Shown here: positions 23,628 to 34,625 of the stretch, one piece after another
Layout of the letters: each line of letters opens with the position of its first letter
How positions within the stretch are numbered: position 1 is the first letter of the stretch
Source of the DNA: Trichobilharzia regenti
Lineage: Eukaryota > Platyhelminthes > Trematoda > Strigeidida > Schistosomatidae
Direction of reading: 5' to 3'
Assembly: GCA_944472135.2 (NCBI GenBank)
Contig: OX235267.1
Span: 34,007,312 to 34,071,311, forward strand
DNA length: 64,000 nt
Notes under the pieces: generated by a model
What the model was told of the DNA's origin: nothing
The model's input: the letters and a program-made list of their open reading frames with translations, nothing else
The model's database searches: none
Program-made: the position numbers and the translations under genes

Positions 23628-23805
23628 ATGCCTGGGTCAAAGAAGGGACAGAGCGTCTTGGAAGCAAACGGGAAAGTAAGTCATGTTTACCTGTATGTTA
23701 TGTGTAACGATGTGTATGATGGTCGGCGTGATGAGTCTGTTGTATATGTTTCGCAGTCTAGGGAAAAGACCACCAAATTTGCACCTCGGTGTTTCGACGA
23801 AAACT
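23628..23805 (+). pseudogene. element G Gag-like ORF, N-terminal part
   Basis: Starts MPGSKKGQSVLEANGKVSH, the start shared with D (41825), and runs to PRCFDENL, where gypsy F is inserted. Between residues 20 and 50 it differs strongly from D and H. The rest of the ORF lies beyond F, at 29147-30907. Confidence 0.75.
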
Positions 23806-24106
23806 TGTAGTACCCCTATACCAACTGTAAACATGCTTTTTAATCTAATTTGTATACTTGCATTATATGTGTATACAGACCGATTTTATATGTACTTCGC
23901 AAATACTTGTCAATTCACTGTTGAATATTACCTTGACACAATTTCGAATTTGACTACTGCTTCAATACATATTCGTAATCTTCGCAAGTGCATTTTGATT
24001 TACGTTGTGGGCGTCGAGTAGCCACAACGTCTGCGCACATCAATAAGAACGAAGAAATACATAGAATATATGCGTAGAGCAGTTTAGTCAGACAACGCAC
24101 GCAACA
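23806..24106 (+). repeat. 5' LTR of element F
   Basis: TGTAGTACCCC...CACGCAACA, 301 bp; one base differs from 28846-29146 (GCATTTTG against GCCTTTTG). Confidence 0.95.
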
Positions 24107-24110
24107 AAAT

Positions 24111-24121
24111 TGGTGAGCCCG
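24111..24121 (+). promoter_or_regulatory. primer-binding site of element F
   Basis: TGGTGAGCCCG, four bases after the LTR, as in elements A and E. Confidence 0.7.
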
Positions 24122-24302
24122 ACGTCATCTTTCGACCCCGACGACCAATTTCGACAGCGACGACGAATTGTTGACCCCAACGACAAATTTCTACCCCGCC
24201 GACAAATTGTCCATCGCGACGACAACTTTTTCACCTCGACGATAACTTGTTCACTGCGACGATAACTTGTTGACTCCAACGACGTTTTGTTCACCCGGAC
24301 GC
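24122..24302 (+). repeat. about 21-bp tandem repeat in the leader of F
   Basis: Roughly eight degenerate units of the type CGACGACAACTTGTTCACC lie between primer-binding site and gag. Elements A and E lack them. Confidence 0.75.
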
Positions 24303-24508
24303 ATCATTACACTTGCTGGATTAATTAAACTCTAACTTTATCGGATATATATACATATAATAGACATTTCGAGCTGATTCTTGTGCTTTCTCATCGCACA
24401 ACTTGCAGTAATCTGTGGTAAGCACCGCATTGCATGTTTTTCTGTTTTACCATATTCTTGGTGTGCATAATTTTTGCTATTTTGTTACTGTTAAACCATT
24501 TTTCTACG

Positions 24509-25608
24509 AATTGTATCATGTCTTCCGATACCCTGATACCTTACAGCTGGGATCTGTTGGTACCATTTCTCTTACTGTACCAGTCTTTAGGCCCAAAGAC
24601 TCCCATCTTTGGTTTGCACGACTGGAAAATTATTTCACTGCCAATAAGCTTACGTCACAGACGGTTAAATTTGGCATATTGAGTACAGTACTACCAGACG
24701 AAATCGCCGAACAGGTTCGACAACACATAGTTCAGCCCAGCACAGACGCTCCTTACGACAAGTTGAAAGAAGAAGTACTTCGATGCACTTCACTTTCGGA
24801 TAGGCAAGCACTCGATCGTTTGTTAAGCAACGTAGAGCTAGGCGATAAAACCCCATCACAACTCATGAGGCACATGCAAAGCCTAGTAGCAGGAAGGGAT
24901 ATCGACAAAAGTCTCTTTTACCAAATTTGGTTGCGACGACTTCCTGCAAACATTCAACAAGTTCTTGCTTACGGAGATGACGACATTGACATTGAGAAGC
25001 TTGCCAAAATCGCAGATCGCATGTATGAGAGGTCAACACCTCAATCTGTTGCTTCCACCAGCAGAATGCCAGACACTGACGACAGGATACAGGCTCTAGA
25101 ACACAAAGTCGACACCGTACTGAGTCAGTTAGCAGCACTGACCACACGCACACGACCAAGCCGTTCTAGAAGCTCGTCTCGTCGACGTCTTTCTCGATCA
25201 CCCAGCACGTCACGACATCACGATACTATTTGCTGGTACCACCGTAGTTACGGAAGTAATGCACGACGGTGTCGTTCACCTTGCAACTTTCAGGCTAAAC
25301 CAAAAGATATATCGTCATGTATGAAAACTTCTACTGTTGGCAATCTACGATCTAGCAGTCGTTTGTTTTATGTAACAGATAGAAATACCGGTACTACGTT
25401 CTTAGTCGACACAGGAGCAGAGGTTAGTGTTCTCCCTCCGACTACGCAGGAACGTCAACATCCTGACCCTGCAGTTACGCTCCAAGCCGTTAATAAGTCT
25501 AATATTGTTACATATGGTAGTAAACGAATGACTTTAGATTTTGGTCTGCAGAATACCTACATTGGTCTTTCATCATCGCAGACGTTCCATCCCCAATCCT
25601 TGGTATAG
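24509..25608 (+). pseudogene. gag: element F Gag and start of protease, frameshifted
   Basis: The likely start is ATG at 24509 (MSSDT); an 8-bp tandem duplication (CTGATACC, 24533-24540) throws that frame out of register with the long Gag frame. The latter shows VPVFRPKDSHLWFARLENYF, SNVELGDKTPSQLMRHM, an Arg/Ser-rich tract and the zinc motif CWYHRSYGSNARRCRSPCNF, and then runs without frameshift into protease ([14 protein letters not shown]). It differs from A, where pol is in the -1 frame. A further single-base indel near 25555 ends this frame. Confidence 0.85.
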
Positions 25609-26750
25609 ATTTTCTACAGCAACACAAACTGCTAGTTGATCCGGTTAGCCCTAAGCTTATAGACTCGCTCAATAAAAGGTACATCGCTGGTACGATTAGC
25701 CGTGCATCATCGCTGAACTTGATGGTCACACACGCACCAGCATCTCCATATACTGACTTAGTAAATCAGTTCCCTGACCTTCTACAACCCTCTTTCCGAG
25801 CAACAGAACTAAAGCATCAAGTGGTTCATCACATTAAAACCACTGGACCACCAGTTTTTGCACGTCCTCGACGCCTTGACCCACATCGACTTAAAATCGC
25901 AAAAACAGAGTTCGATAAAATGTTAGAGCTCGGCATTATTCGACCATCCAACAGCTCTTGGTCTTCACCGCTGCACATGGTACCCAAAAAGTCTTCTGGT
26001 GAGATACGGCCATGCGGGGATTATCGAGCTTTAAACAAGCAAACGGTACCTGATCGATACCCCATACCGCATATTCACGATTTCGCCAGCAACTTGCCAG
26101 AGGTTAAAATTTTCTCCAAAATCGACCTTGTCAGAGCGTACCATCATATTCCCATCCACCCGGATGACGTTCCAAAAACTGCTATCACCACGCCATTCGG
26201 CTTATACGAATTCGTGCGCATGCCTTTCGGGCTGATGAACGCCGCTCAGACATTTCAACGTCTCATCGACCAAGTACTCCGCGGCCTGCCCTTCGTCTAC
26301 GCATACATTGACGACTTACTAATTGCAAGTGCAGACGAAACCGAGCATGTGAAACATGTGAAGACGGTGTTCGAAAGACTTCACAAATACGGCATGACTA
26401 TCAATTTAGATAAATGCGAATTTGGTAAGAAATCACTGAAATTCCTCGGTCACTTGATTGACAATCAAGGAATTAGACCAGTCCCCGACGATGTACAAGC
26501 CATCAAAGACTATCCATTACCAGATTCTTTCAAGAAATTACGGCGATTTTTGGGTCTAGTCAATTTTTACCGGCGTTTTATCCCGAACTGTGCTAGAGTT
26601 TTGCAACCGTTGACCGACTGCTTACGTGGACATAGTCGTTCATTCTATTTGCCTGCAGAAGCTGTTAAAGCATTCGAAGCTGTTAAACAATCACTAAACG
26701 ACAAGACGCTCTTAGTCAGACGCCAGAATGACGCCCCCTGTCTCTCATGA
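25563..26750 (+). pseudogene. pol: element F protease end and reverse transcriptase
   Basis: After the shift near 25555 the frame resumes with [15 protein letters not shown] and reads RT motifs [33 protein letters not shown] and catalytic YIDD, then [15 protein letters not shown]. It ends through a one-base shift near a CCCCC run at about 26735. Confidence 0.9.
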
Positions 26751-28012
26751 CAGATGCTTCAGATGTCGCCATTGGGGCAGTGTTACAACAGCAGGTACAT
26801 GGCGAATGGCAACCCCTTGCATTCTTTTCGAAACGACTGAATCCTACTCAATGTCGATATAGCACCTTTGGTAGAGAGTTATTAGCTGTTTATTTAGCAA
26901 TCAAGCACTTTCGACATATGCTGGAAGGTACACCTTTTACTGTCTTTACAGACCACAAGGCTCTAACGAAAGCCTTATCAGCAAAACAGGATAACTACTC
27001 TCCACGTGAACTACGACATCTCGAGTTTATATCCCAGTTCACCTCCGATCTGCGACACATAAAGGGTAAAAACAATGAAGTGGCAGACGCTTTATCACGT
27101 ATGCACATTGATAACATTGTATGCCCAGACATCGACTACGAACATCTCTCAAACTTACAACGAGATGACGCCGAACTCAAAAAGATCATGTCTTCTAAAA
27201 CAACATCTCTAAACCTCGAGGCAATTCCTTTCGGCACGACAAAAGTTATCTGCGACACCTCTACAGGTAAATATCGACCTTTCGTTCCAATAGCTATGAG
27301 ACATACAGTATTCGAGAAGTTACATAACTTGTCGCATCCTGGTGTTAGCGCTACTACCAAGCTACTAAGAGAAAGATTTATCTGGCCAAACATTAACAGC
27401 GACGTTAAGAAGTGGACACGAAATTGCTTGTCTTGTCAAAGAGTCAAAATCAACCGGCACACCAAAGCACCACTTGGTCGCTTCCCTAACCCCGACTCTA
27501 GATTTGACCACGTACATGTAGACATAGTTGGTCCACTGCCTCCTTCCAATGGTTTCAACTATATTCTAACCTGCATTGACAGATTTACTCGTTGGCCAGT
27601 AGCAGTTCCATTAATCGACGTCTCAGCTGAAACGGTAGCTAAAGCTTTAGTCGAAAACTGGATAGCCAACTTTGGTGTCCCATCAATTATCACTACAGAC
27701 AGAGGTGCTCAGTTTGAAAGCCGACTGTTTGACCAACTAACTGAATTACTAGGCATTAAACGAATACGAACGACAGCGTATCATCCTAGTTCCAACGGTA
27801 TGGTCGAACGATTTCATCGACAACTCAAAGCTGCACTCGCTGCTTCTTTGACTCGAAACGATTGGTCAACCAAACTTCCACTAGTATTACTTGGTATACG
27901 AGCTACTATAAAGAAAGATATTGGCTGCTGTGTTTCCGAACTAGTCTATGGAACAACATTACGATTACCAGGAGAATTTTTCACCCCGGGTAACAAGTTC
28001 CACACGATATGA
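26747..28012 (+). pseudogene. pol: element F RNase H and integrase
   Basis: [33 protein letters not shown] and [10 protein letters not shown] mark RNase [16 protein letters not shown]...CLSCQRVK is the integrase zinc domain; [24 protein letters not shown] and [17 protein letters not shown] carry the D,D,E catalytic core. A shift at a CCCCGGG run near 27985 ends the frame. Confidence 0.9.
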
Positions 28013-28431
28013 CTGGTTACGTGCATCAGCTAAAACGACACATGAACGAGCTAAAGATATCAATTCCACGTCAGCAGGAACGAGCGTCATACATCCCGTC
28101 ACAACTGACAGATTGTACTCACGTCTTCGTCAGGAGAGAAGGTGTACAACGACCACTTCAACCCGCTTATGATGGCCCATTCAAAGTTCTAAACAGAAAC
28201 GCGAAAGTTATCACGATAGAAAGATTGAATAAAACAGAAGCCATCAGTATCGACAGAGTCAAACCAGCGTTCCTCGACGATTTCGAAGTCAACGATAAGA
28301 ACCAGCTGAACGACGTGCCAACACCTACATCAACACAAGCTTCAACGTCGACAGAGAAGCCTGCGAAAACAACACGATCTGGTAGACGAGTCCATTGGCC
28401 TAAACGTTACGTGCAAGTCATCGAAATATGA
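28009..28431 (+). pseudogene. pol: element F integrase C-terminal tail
   Basis: Continues Pol after the third shift: [36 protein letters not shown], ending [15 protein letters not shown], equivalent to the end of element A Pol. Confidence 0.85.
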
Positions 28432-28845
28432 CTTACTATGAATTTTCATTTTTATTGTCTTTATTCGTAATTGTCATTTGATTACTCATTTAACTGATTA
28501 ATATTTTCATACATAAATCACGTCACTATTATTTTAACATCGATATTTCCTACATTATTACATTTAATCACATCTCGTATATTATTCACGTATCGTCTTC
28601 GTCTACCGACTACAGATCCCCGGACAATTTTATCGTTCCTTATATATTCTATTACGATTAGTAATTCCACTTTCCCTAGATTATCGCATTTATTATCGAC
28701 GTTATTAACCGCATTAAACTGCTCATTTTTCAGCTTAATAAATCGCCTTCTGTGTACTATCGCTGCTACGTATTACGCTGACGCATGTTATTTTCGAACA
28801 CTTAAATGTATTTTTTTATATTTTAGTGTTCTGGTGGGGGAATTA
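28432..28845 (+). other. 3' untranslated region of element F
   Basis: AT-rich, no ORF; polypurine tract GGTGGGGGAA at about 28833-28842 just before the LTR. Confidence 0.8.
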
Positions 28846-29146
28846 TGTAGTACCCCTATACCAACTGTAAACATGCTTTTTAATCTAATTTGTATACTTG
28901 CATTATATGTGTATACAGACCGATTTTATATGTACTTCGCAAATACTTGTCAATTCACTGTTGAATATTACCTTGACACAATTTCGAATTTGACTACTGC
29001 TTCAATACATATTCGTAATCTTCGCAAGTGCCTTTTGATTTACGTTGTGGGCGTCGAGTAGCCACAACGTCTGCGCACATCAATAAGAACGAAGAAATAC
29101 ATAGAATATATGCGTAGAGCAGTTTAGTCAGACAACGCACGCAACA
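28846..29146 (+). repeat. 3' LTR of element F
   Basis: 301 bp; its right edge is also where near-identity between G and H begins. Confidence 0.95.
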
Positions 29147-30907
29147 AACCCACCTGACTATAAACAGTTTGTAAAGGCGTTTGAAATCATTTTAGGTTTT
29201 TTATTAAATGATGAAATGAAGTTAATGTATTTGATGGGATACTGCACTGGAGTTGCGTCAAGAGCTATACGGCGCTGTAAGTTGATGTCCCCTAATGAGG
29301 GATACTCTGAGGCTATGAGTATACTACGTCAAAGATTCGGAAGACCTTCGATGATTGTAAGGGACTTATTCGAGACTGTTAAGGGTAATGGTAGCCAATT
29401 ACAAGGTGACTCTAAGGCACTCTCTGAGTTTTTGGATAATCCGTTGACTTACAAGAATGCATTGATTTCGATGAATTGCATGAGCGAACTCAACTCGAGT
29501 TTTATCCTAGAAGTAATAGCGATACGCCTACCTACTCGACTGCAAAGGAAGTGGGTGAAGATAGGCTCCCATATAGAGGATGAAGGTATCGAGCCAAAGT
29601 TCGATGATGTTCTGAAACTGGTAAACAATAGGGTCAATCAATCTATGGTCAAGTTTGCCAGTATATTGCATCCCACCCCTAGAATAGAGCAGTCTGAGGG
29701 CAAAACGCAATCATTGATGACGAAAGGGTCTCAGAGAGGTGGATATCGAGAAGGCTCTATGGTGTCTGGTAATGCATATAGACTTAGTGAGTGTAACAGC
29801 TTTCGTGGTACATCCTCAACAGATAAGCTACAAGCTGCAAGACAAACACGGTTGTGTTTTACACGTTTGCAAGAAGTGCATACAAAGATGAACTGTGAAT
29901 CAGTGATCAAGTTTAGTGGTGAGCCTAGTGTGAAATCGAGGTCTGACTCCGAATTGTGTGACGATAACGGTGTGGTCAAGAGGTCCGTAGTTGCGACTGG
30001 TGAGCCATTGTTGAGTAGAGTGTCACATAAGAGAGTTACAGTCTCAGAGGACAGTTCTGACTCCGCAAGTTTACAAGGTATTACTGGTCAGAATAAAGGT
30101 GTGAAACATCTAGGGATTTGTGAGGAGGAACCAAAAGTGTCTACTTCTGTTATTAGAGAGTTTGAAAATGATGAAGTTGACAGTAGAATGAATATTCGTG
30201 ATAATGATCATGATAGTGCAGATTTTTCTTTGGTTGATCATGATGAGATGAGTGGAAAGCCTACTACTGCTGAGTTGACCAGGGGTTCTGTACAACTTGA
30301 ACGTGAAGTAGAATTGAATGCAGATGCAGAAGGTACGGATACTTGTGAAACCTTCAGTGTAAGTGATCGGCGTGAAGCCCACCAATCATCAGATGATAGT
30401 GCTAATCTGGAGCTAATAGTAAAAGACAGCAGTGGTGATAATCTTGCAGTCAGACAACTATCTGAAAGCCGAACAACAACAGCTTCTGATCCACCGCTAA
30501 GTTCATCAACTGGCGTCAATCAGTCGTCGTTGGTGTTGTCATCCACAATGAAAAAGATGCCCGTCAACTCAATTGTCTTGTGCAATGACTATGATAGTAT
30601 TGGTGCGTTTGAAAGGACGAAAGATATTGTTCAGTTTACTGAGGATAAGCCAAGTATATACGAGAGGGTAATTGTTAAATTGACTTGCATGAATAAAGGC
30701 ATTTCTAGTTTCAAGTTACTATTTGAATGCTATTATCTTTGGCGTAAATTACTCTGTGCCTACGCTTGGTTGACCAGATACGTCGTGTGTTTTTTCGTCA
30801 TCTATATTCTACGATACAATGACATGAGCATGTTACGATTCAGATTTGTGTGCATAGCTGATAGAGGGAAGTCAGCAAATGAACTCTGTGACGATTTTTC
30901 AACCTAA
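29147..30907 (+). CDS. element G Gag/Pol-fragment ORF, main part
   Basis: About 585 codons to the stop, open throughout. The Gag region begins PPDYKQFVKAFEIILGFLLN and includes EAMSILRQRFGRPSMIV and LPTRLQRKWVKIG (DUF1759-like). A long Ser/Asp/Glu-rich middle follows. The last 90 residues (FKLLFECYYLWRKLLC, WLTRYVV) resemble the Pao Pol segment just before integrase, compare FKYYSSWYKLLKAVAWLTRYV at 33651-33899. All catalytic domains are missing. Protein identity to H is near complete (R against S near the C-terminus). Confidence 0.75.
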   Translation, partial: NPPDYKQFVKAFEIILGFLLNDEMKLMYLMGYCTGVASRAIRRCKLMSPNEGYSEAMSILRQRFGRPSMIVRDLFETVKGNGSQLQGDSKALSEFLDNPLTYKNALISMNCMSELNSSFILEVIAIRLPTRLQRKWVKIGSHIEDEGIEPKFDDVLKLVNNRVNQSMVKFASILHPTPRIEQSEGKTQSLMTKGSQRGGYREGSMVSGNAYRLSECNSFRGTSSTDKLQAARQTRLCFTRLQEVHTKMNCESVIKFSGEPSVKSRSDSELCDDNGVVKRSVVATGEPLLSRVSHKRVTVSEDSSDSASLQGITGQNKGVKHLGICEEEPKVSTSVIREFENDEVDSRMNIRDNDHDSADFSLVDHDEMSGKPTTAELTRGSVQLEREVELNADAEGTDTCETFSVSDRREAHQSSDDSANLELIVKDSSGDNLAVRQLSESRTTTASDPPLSSSTGVNQSSLVLSSTMKKMPVNSIVLCNDYDSIGAFERTKDIVQFTEDKPSIYERVIVKLTCMNKGISSFKLLFECYYLWRKLLCAYAWLTRYVVCFFVIYILRYNDMSMLRFRFVCIADRGKSANELCDDFST

Positions 30908-30920
30908 AGCGTCGGCCTGA

Positions 30921-31347
30921 GAAGGGTTGTAGGCGTACTGCTGTAAGTCCTACAATTCCTCAACGGGTAGCGCATCAATGAGCAGCCCATCGTGCTTTAT
31001 GTGTGATTTTGTACATATGTTCATGTTGTATATACCGAATTGATATCATCTCTCATCTACCTGTTAGTAATTTTGTTTGTGTCCGGACGTCTTCCTCTTG
31101 TATCGTCAACCTACGAAGGAATGTAGGCGTACTGCTGTAAGCCCTACAGTTCTTCAAGGGTAGCTCGTCATGACAGAATCCACAACATGTGATGTATTGA
31201 CTGTACATAAGTTTGTAATGAATGGTTGATTGAGTTCCCAACAATGTGATTGTTGGTTAATCTTGTTTGTGTCCGGACACTCTTCAAATTACAATCGTCA
31301 ACCTGAGAAGGGCTGCAGGCGTACTGGTGTAAGTCCTGCAATTCTTC
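30921..31347 (+). ncRNA. three tandem copies of a conserved RNA hairpin (element G)
   Basis: Hairpins at 30921-30961, 31115-31155 and 31307-31347. Each has a stem of about 13 bp (GAAGGGTTGTAGG with CCTACAATTCTTC type arms) and a 15-base loop CGTACTGSTGTAAGT. The inner stem changes in step between copies: TGTAGG/CCTACA in two, TGCAGG/CCTGCA in the third. It lies just after the ORF stop. Confidence 0.65.
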
Positions 31348-31422
31348 AAAGAAATTACATCGAGACACGATCGGCGAGGTTATTTGTACTGTTTGTATAT
31401 ATGTGTGGTGTGTCATATCTAT

Positions 31423-31836
31423 TGGAGGAAACGGTGAATATACGGGCTCACCACTTGTAGGAGCTATTACGGATTGGGGTAGACCTCAATTCTAAACACT
31501 CTTACAAAACTTCTTCACCGTTTTATGACCTTAGCTGTACTCTAATTAACGTACAAATACTGACGAACCGAATCAAGGTAAAAAGAATTGGTATGACAAG
31601 TGTATCTGGGACAATTATATTTTACACAAATGAGACATGAAATTCAATAAATAAAGAGGTTGTACAACTTATCTGGTGACGTCACTGGAGGTAGGCTCGG
31701 AGAGTGTGCAGAATGAAATCACAAAGAGAGAGCGAACCAATGAACGTACCGAAGAGTCACAACTCAAAAGTTAAAGGTTCGTCAAACATGGGTGAGCGAG
31801 TTTAAACAAAAGTTCAGGGGTACAATGTGCACTACA
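31423..31836 (-). repeat. inverted E-type gypsy LTR with 33 bp of leader, embedded in G
   Basis: Reverse complement of 38501-38914: the complete 381-bp LTR of E plus primer-binding site and the first leader bases, without the rest. The BEL sequence to its right equals the flank of E in H. BEL 3' sequence is duplicated on both sides (31262-31422 and 31890-32060), so this is a recombination junction, not a simple solo LTR. Confidence 0.85.
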
Positions 31837-32686
31837 CATAGGTTCATGTTATGTATACCGAAACGGTATCATCTCTAATCTATCTGTTAGTAATTTTGTT
31901 TGTGTCCGGACATTCTTCAAATTACAATCGTCAACCTGAGAAGGGCTGCAGGCGTACTGGTGTAAGTCCTGCAATTCTTCAAAGAAATTACATCGAGACA
32001 CGATCGGCGAGGTTATTTGTACTGTTTGTATATATGTGTGGTGTGTCATATCTATTGGTGTTTTTCGGATTCACTGTGTTTACTTGTTGTTTTCGAACTT
32101 TGTTGTGTTGCATAATTTTGTTAAAATTTTCGTCGTGCTTACTTCTGAAGTTGTTTTGAGTCTTCTACATCCGTGAATGAATTGATTGATGTTAAAGACA
32201 GTAGATGGGTCGTATACGCCGGGGAGGCTATTTCTGAGAATGACATGCACACTGAGATAATGATTAGCTGTGGTTCCACACGCCGGGGAGCGAGAGTGTA
32301 GACGACTGAGGCTTGCGTACGTCACCGTTACTAGAACTGAGGCAGAATGAGTGACAAGCGATTGCAATGGTGATTGGTAACGAGTAGATAAGAGGATGTG
32401 CGTGGAGTATCGTGAGGTGGTGCTATGGTCACGTTGCATTCTGCAAGAGTCATTCTAGTAAGTGGCGGTTGTGTTGCAAGATGTCAAGAGGATGGCTTTG
32501 ACTGGAAGGCATAGGTCGTCATCGATATATGAGATTGTACTGTGGGTATGCCCGTGGTGTGTTGGCTTTTCTGTTTGCTTTCCATTTCAGCTTTGTCCGT
32601 GTGACCCAGATTCTCGCAATGGCATCCAAGTGAACGTGTATTGGTCGTGATGGAAAAAAGGAATGGATCCCATTTTTGCCGGGGAG
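31837..32686 (+). other. BEL element G 3' non-coding region
   Basis: Contains a fourth hairpin copy (31940-31980, TGCAGG/CCTGCA type) and the GCCGGGGAG polypurine tract just before the LTR. H lacks the part corresponding to 32401-32638, with GTG at both deletion edges. Confidence 0.75.
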
Positions 32687-32809
32687 TGTCAATGTAGTTG
32701 AAGATTGAACGATCAATTCATGGTTGTTTGTTCAAACCCAACTTCTCCATATTTTTCGCGGAGTCGTCAATCCAGCAGTCATCTTCTCATCGTTCGCTGT
32801 TCCGGAAAG
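32687..32809 (+). repeat. truncated 3' BEL LTR of element G
   Basis: TGTCAATGTAGTTGAAGATT and about 120 bp more, then cut at GTTCCGGAAAG. An inverted BEL pol fragment starts within 20 bp. Confidence 0.8.
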
Positions 32810-32822
32810 TTAAAAAAAATCT

Positions 32823-34625
32823 ATGAGAATATCTCCAACGTTTTGTCATTTAAACTCTGGTTTTTAATTTTGGAGCTTAAAATACGCCTGACAATTCCTA
32901 TAAGTCTTTCCCATTACCCACCTCTATGGTTAGCATATGGCGGGTTGAAGTGCACATCAATGTTTATTTTCAGTAACTCTTCATGGACTCTCGTTTGAGG
33001 ACCTTCAAATTACTCTTTAAGCTCGGCGTGACAGCCAACAAAATTAGTCCCTCTGTCACTGAACATCATCTTCGGTGCACTTCGGCGATTTATAAATCTA
33101 TGTAATGCTAGCACGAATGAATCAGTAGTTAACGTGTGAACCATCTCAATATGTACAGCTCTCATTTTCAAACAGGTGAAGAAGCAGCCTTTCCTTTTAC
33201 ATAGGGTTCTGCCTTTCTTCACTACAAAAGGTCCGAACAAATCCACTCCGACGTACTCGAATGGATAATTCCCTTCAGAAACTTGCCACGCTAGGAGTGG
33301 TGGCATCATCTGCTGTGCTGAGCGAGCATTCCGTAGCTTACATTCCATGCACTTATCAATTATTTTACGGACAGCAGCACCTTCGTTCACTATCGAAAAC
33401 TTACATCGAATACTTGATAGTACTTGGGAAGAAGCCAAATGACCTTCAGGAATACGATAGTTTCTTTTAATGAGATCAGTGACTGGATTATAGCATGTTA
33501 ATAAGGTCGGATGACGGGTCTCATACGACCATTGTAACATTTGTAGACGTCCACCAACTTTAGCGATCCCTTCGAAAACTATCTGAGATAATCTATCTAA
33601 CCGCGTCTTGAAATCTGCGAAATCAGGACTATAGTCCTTGCAATCTCACCCTACGCTTGCCACTGAGCAGCCCTCAAAATCGCTAACTCTGCATTTCTAA
33701 TATCTTCGACTGTCAAAGGTCCCACATTCATATTTTCGTATCCCGCAAGATGCATGACCTTTAAATACGTAACATATCGTGTCAACCACGCAACAGCTTT
33801 CAGTAGTTTGTACCAAGAAGAATAATATTTAAAAAGTGGATGTAAACCTGAATGTCTTTCTTGAGTAGATGTTAAACTGACACTTGTCTTAAACTCCAAG
33901 ACACACTCGTTTATCGGTGGTTCATCTTCTCTACTAGGTCACATACTATCAGCCCTTAGCAAGAACTCTGGACCTTTCCACCACTTATTTTCAGCCACAT
34001 TCATATCCATGACTCCTTGCGATGCTAGATCAGCTGGATTTTTTCCAGACGGTACGTACCTCGACTGCTGAACGGTTATTAGTTCACGAATTTGAGATAC
34101 TCTTTTAGCTACAAAACATGTATATCTTGCTGACTCGTTGCGTATATAATATATCACAGACATCGAATCAGTCCAAAACATTACAGGATGTTTGGGATAA
34201 TCCAACTCTTTACACACCGTTGTGAATGACTGCGCAGCTAGCAAGGCTGCAGTAAGTTCTAATCTAGGAATCGAAATCGTCTTGAGAGGTGTATCTCTAG
34301 ATTTACCCGTCACTAAGCGAACATATATATCGTTCCTTAAGGCGGTTCTGATGTAGACGGCTGCTCCAGATCCAACCTCAGAGGCATCAGAAAAAACATG
34401 GAAGTCAAACATATCGTGATTTCTCTATGGCTTAAGTGGAAGTGAGACGGAATGTAGATTCAGCGCTCTTAAACTGTTAACCCACCCCTTTCACTCTTCA
34501 CTGTGTCTCTCGCTTAATGGTTCATCCCATTGTAACCCTTTCATGCATATCGCTTGAAATAATCTTCTCGCCTTTTTCAGCTTGTCTTATATGCACACTA
34601 TCTAGGAAACGTTTATGGTTTTCCA
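32823..34625 (-). pseudogene. pol: BEL/Pao Pol fragment (RNase H to integrase)
   Basis: Three minus-strand frames in Pol order. 33939-34412: RNase H (FSDASEVGSGAAVYIR, IPRLELTAALLA, FWTDSMSVIYYI), preceded by WDEPLSERHSEEWKGWV. 33651-33899: pre-integrase region (FKYYSSWYKLLKAVAWLTRYV). 33010-33540: integrase zinc and core (HLASSQVLSSIRCKF, DKCMECK, FEYVGVDLFGPF, FSDRGTNFVG), continued in another frame by FNPPYANHRGG near 32930. Stops and shifts separate the frames and both ends are missing. It shows that an autonomous Pao partner for D/G/H has existed in this genome. Confidence 0.85.

Larger units (their letters stand above)
23806..29146 (+). mobile_element. gypsy (Boudicca-type) LTR retrotransposon F
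   Basis: 301-bp LTRs differing at one base flank a leader, Gag, protease, RT, RNase H and integrase. The flanking bases are AACT (left) and AACC (right), an imperfect 4-bp duplication. The coding region has an 8-bp duplication near the gag start and three single-base frameshifts but no in-frame nonsense codon. It inserted into the Gag frame of BEL element G. Confidence 0.92.
23201..32809 (+). mobile_element. non-autonomous BEL/Pao element G, split by gypsy F
   Basis: 5' LTR 23201-23518, Gag-like ORF (23628-23805 continuing at 29147-30907), 3' region with repeated hairpins, an embedded inverted E-type LTR (31423-31836) and a 3' LTR truncated at about 32809. The ORF lacks protease, RT and integrase. 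Its right part is almost identical to element H in inverted orientation, while the left part and LTRs have diverged, so G looks like a recombinant. Confidence 0.8.

Noticed and set aside
24122..24302. CRISPR-like array
   Set aside because: Degenerate units without unique spacers, inside a retrotransposon leader of a eukaryote.
31851..32159. 102-codon ORF present in both G and H
   Set aside because: Kept only because the DNA is nearly identical in the recombined tract; it overlaps the hairpin and no protein features are seen.
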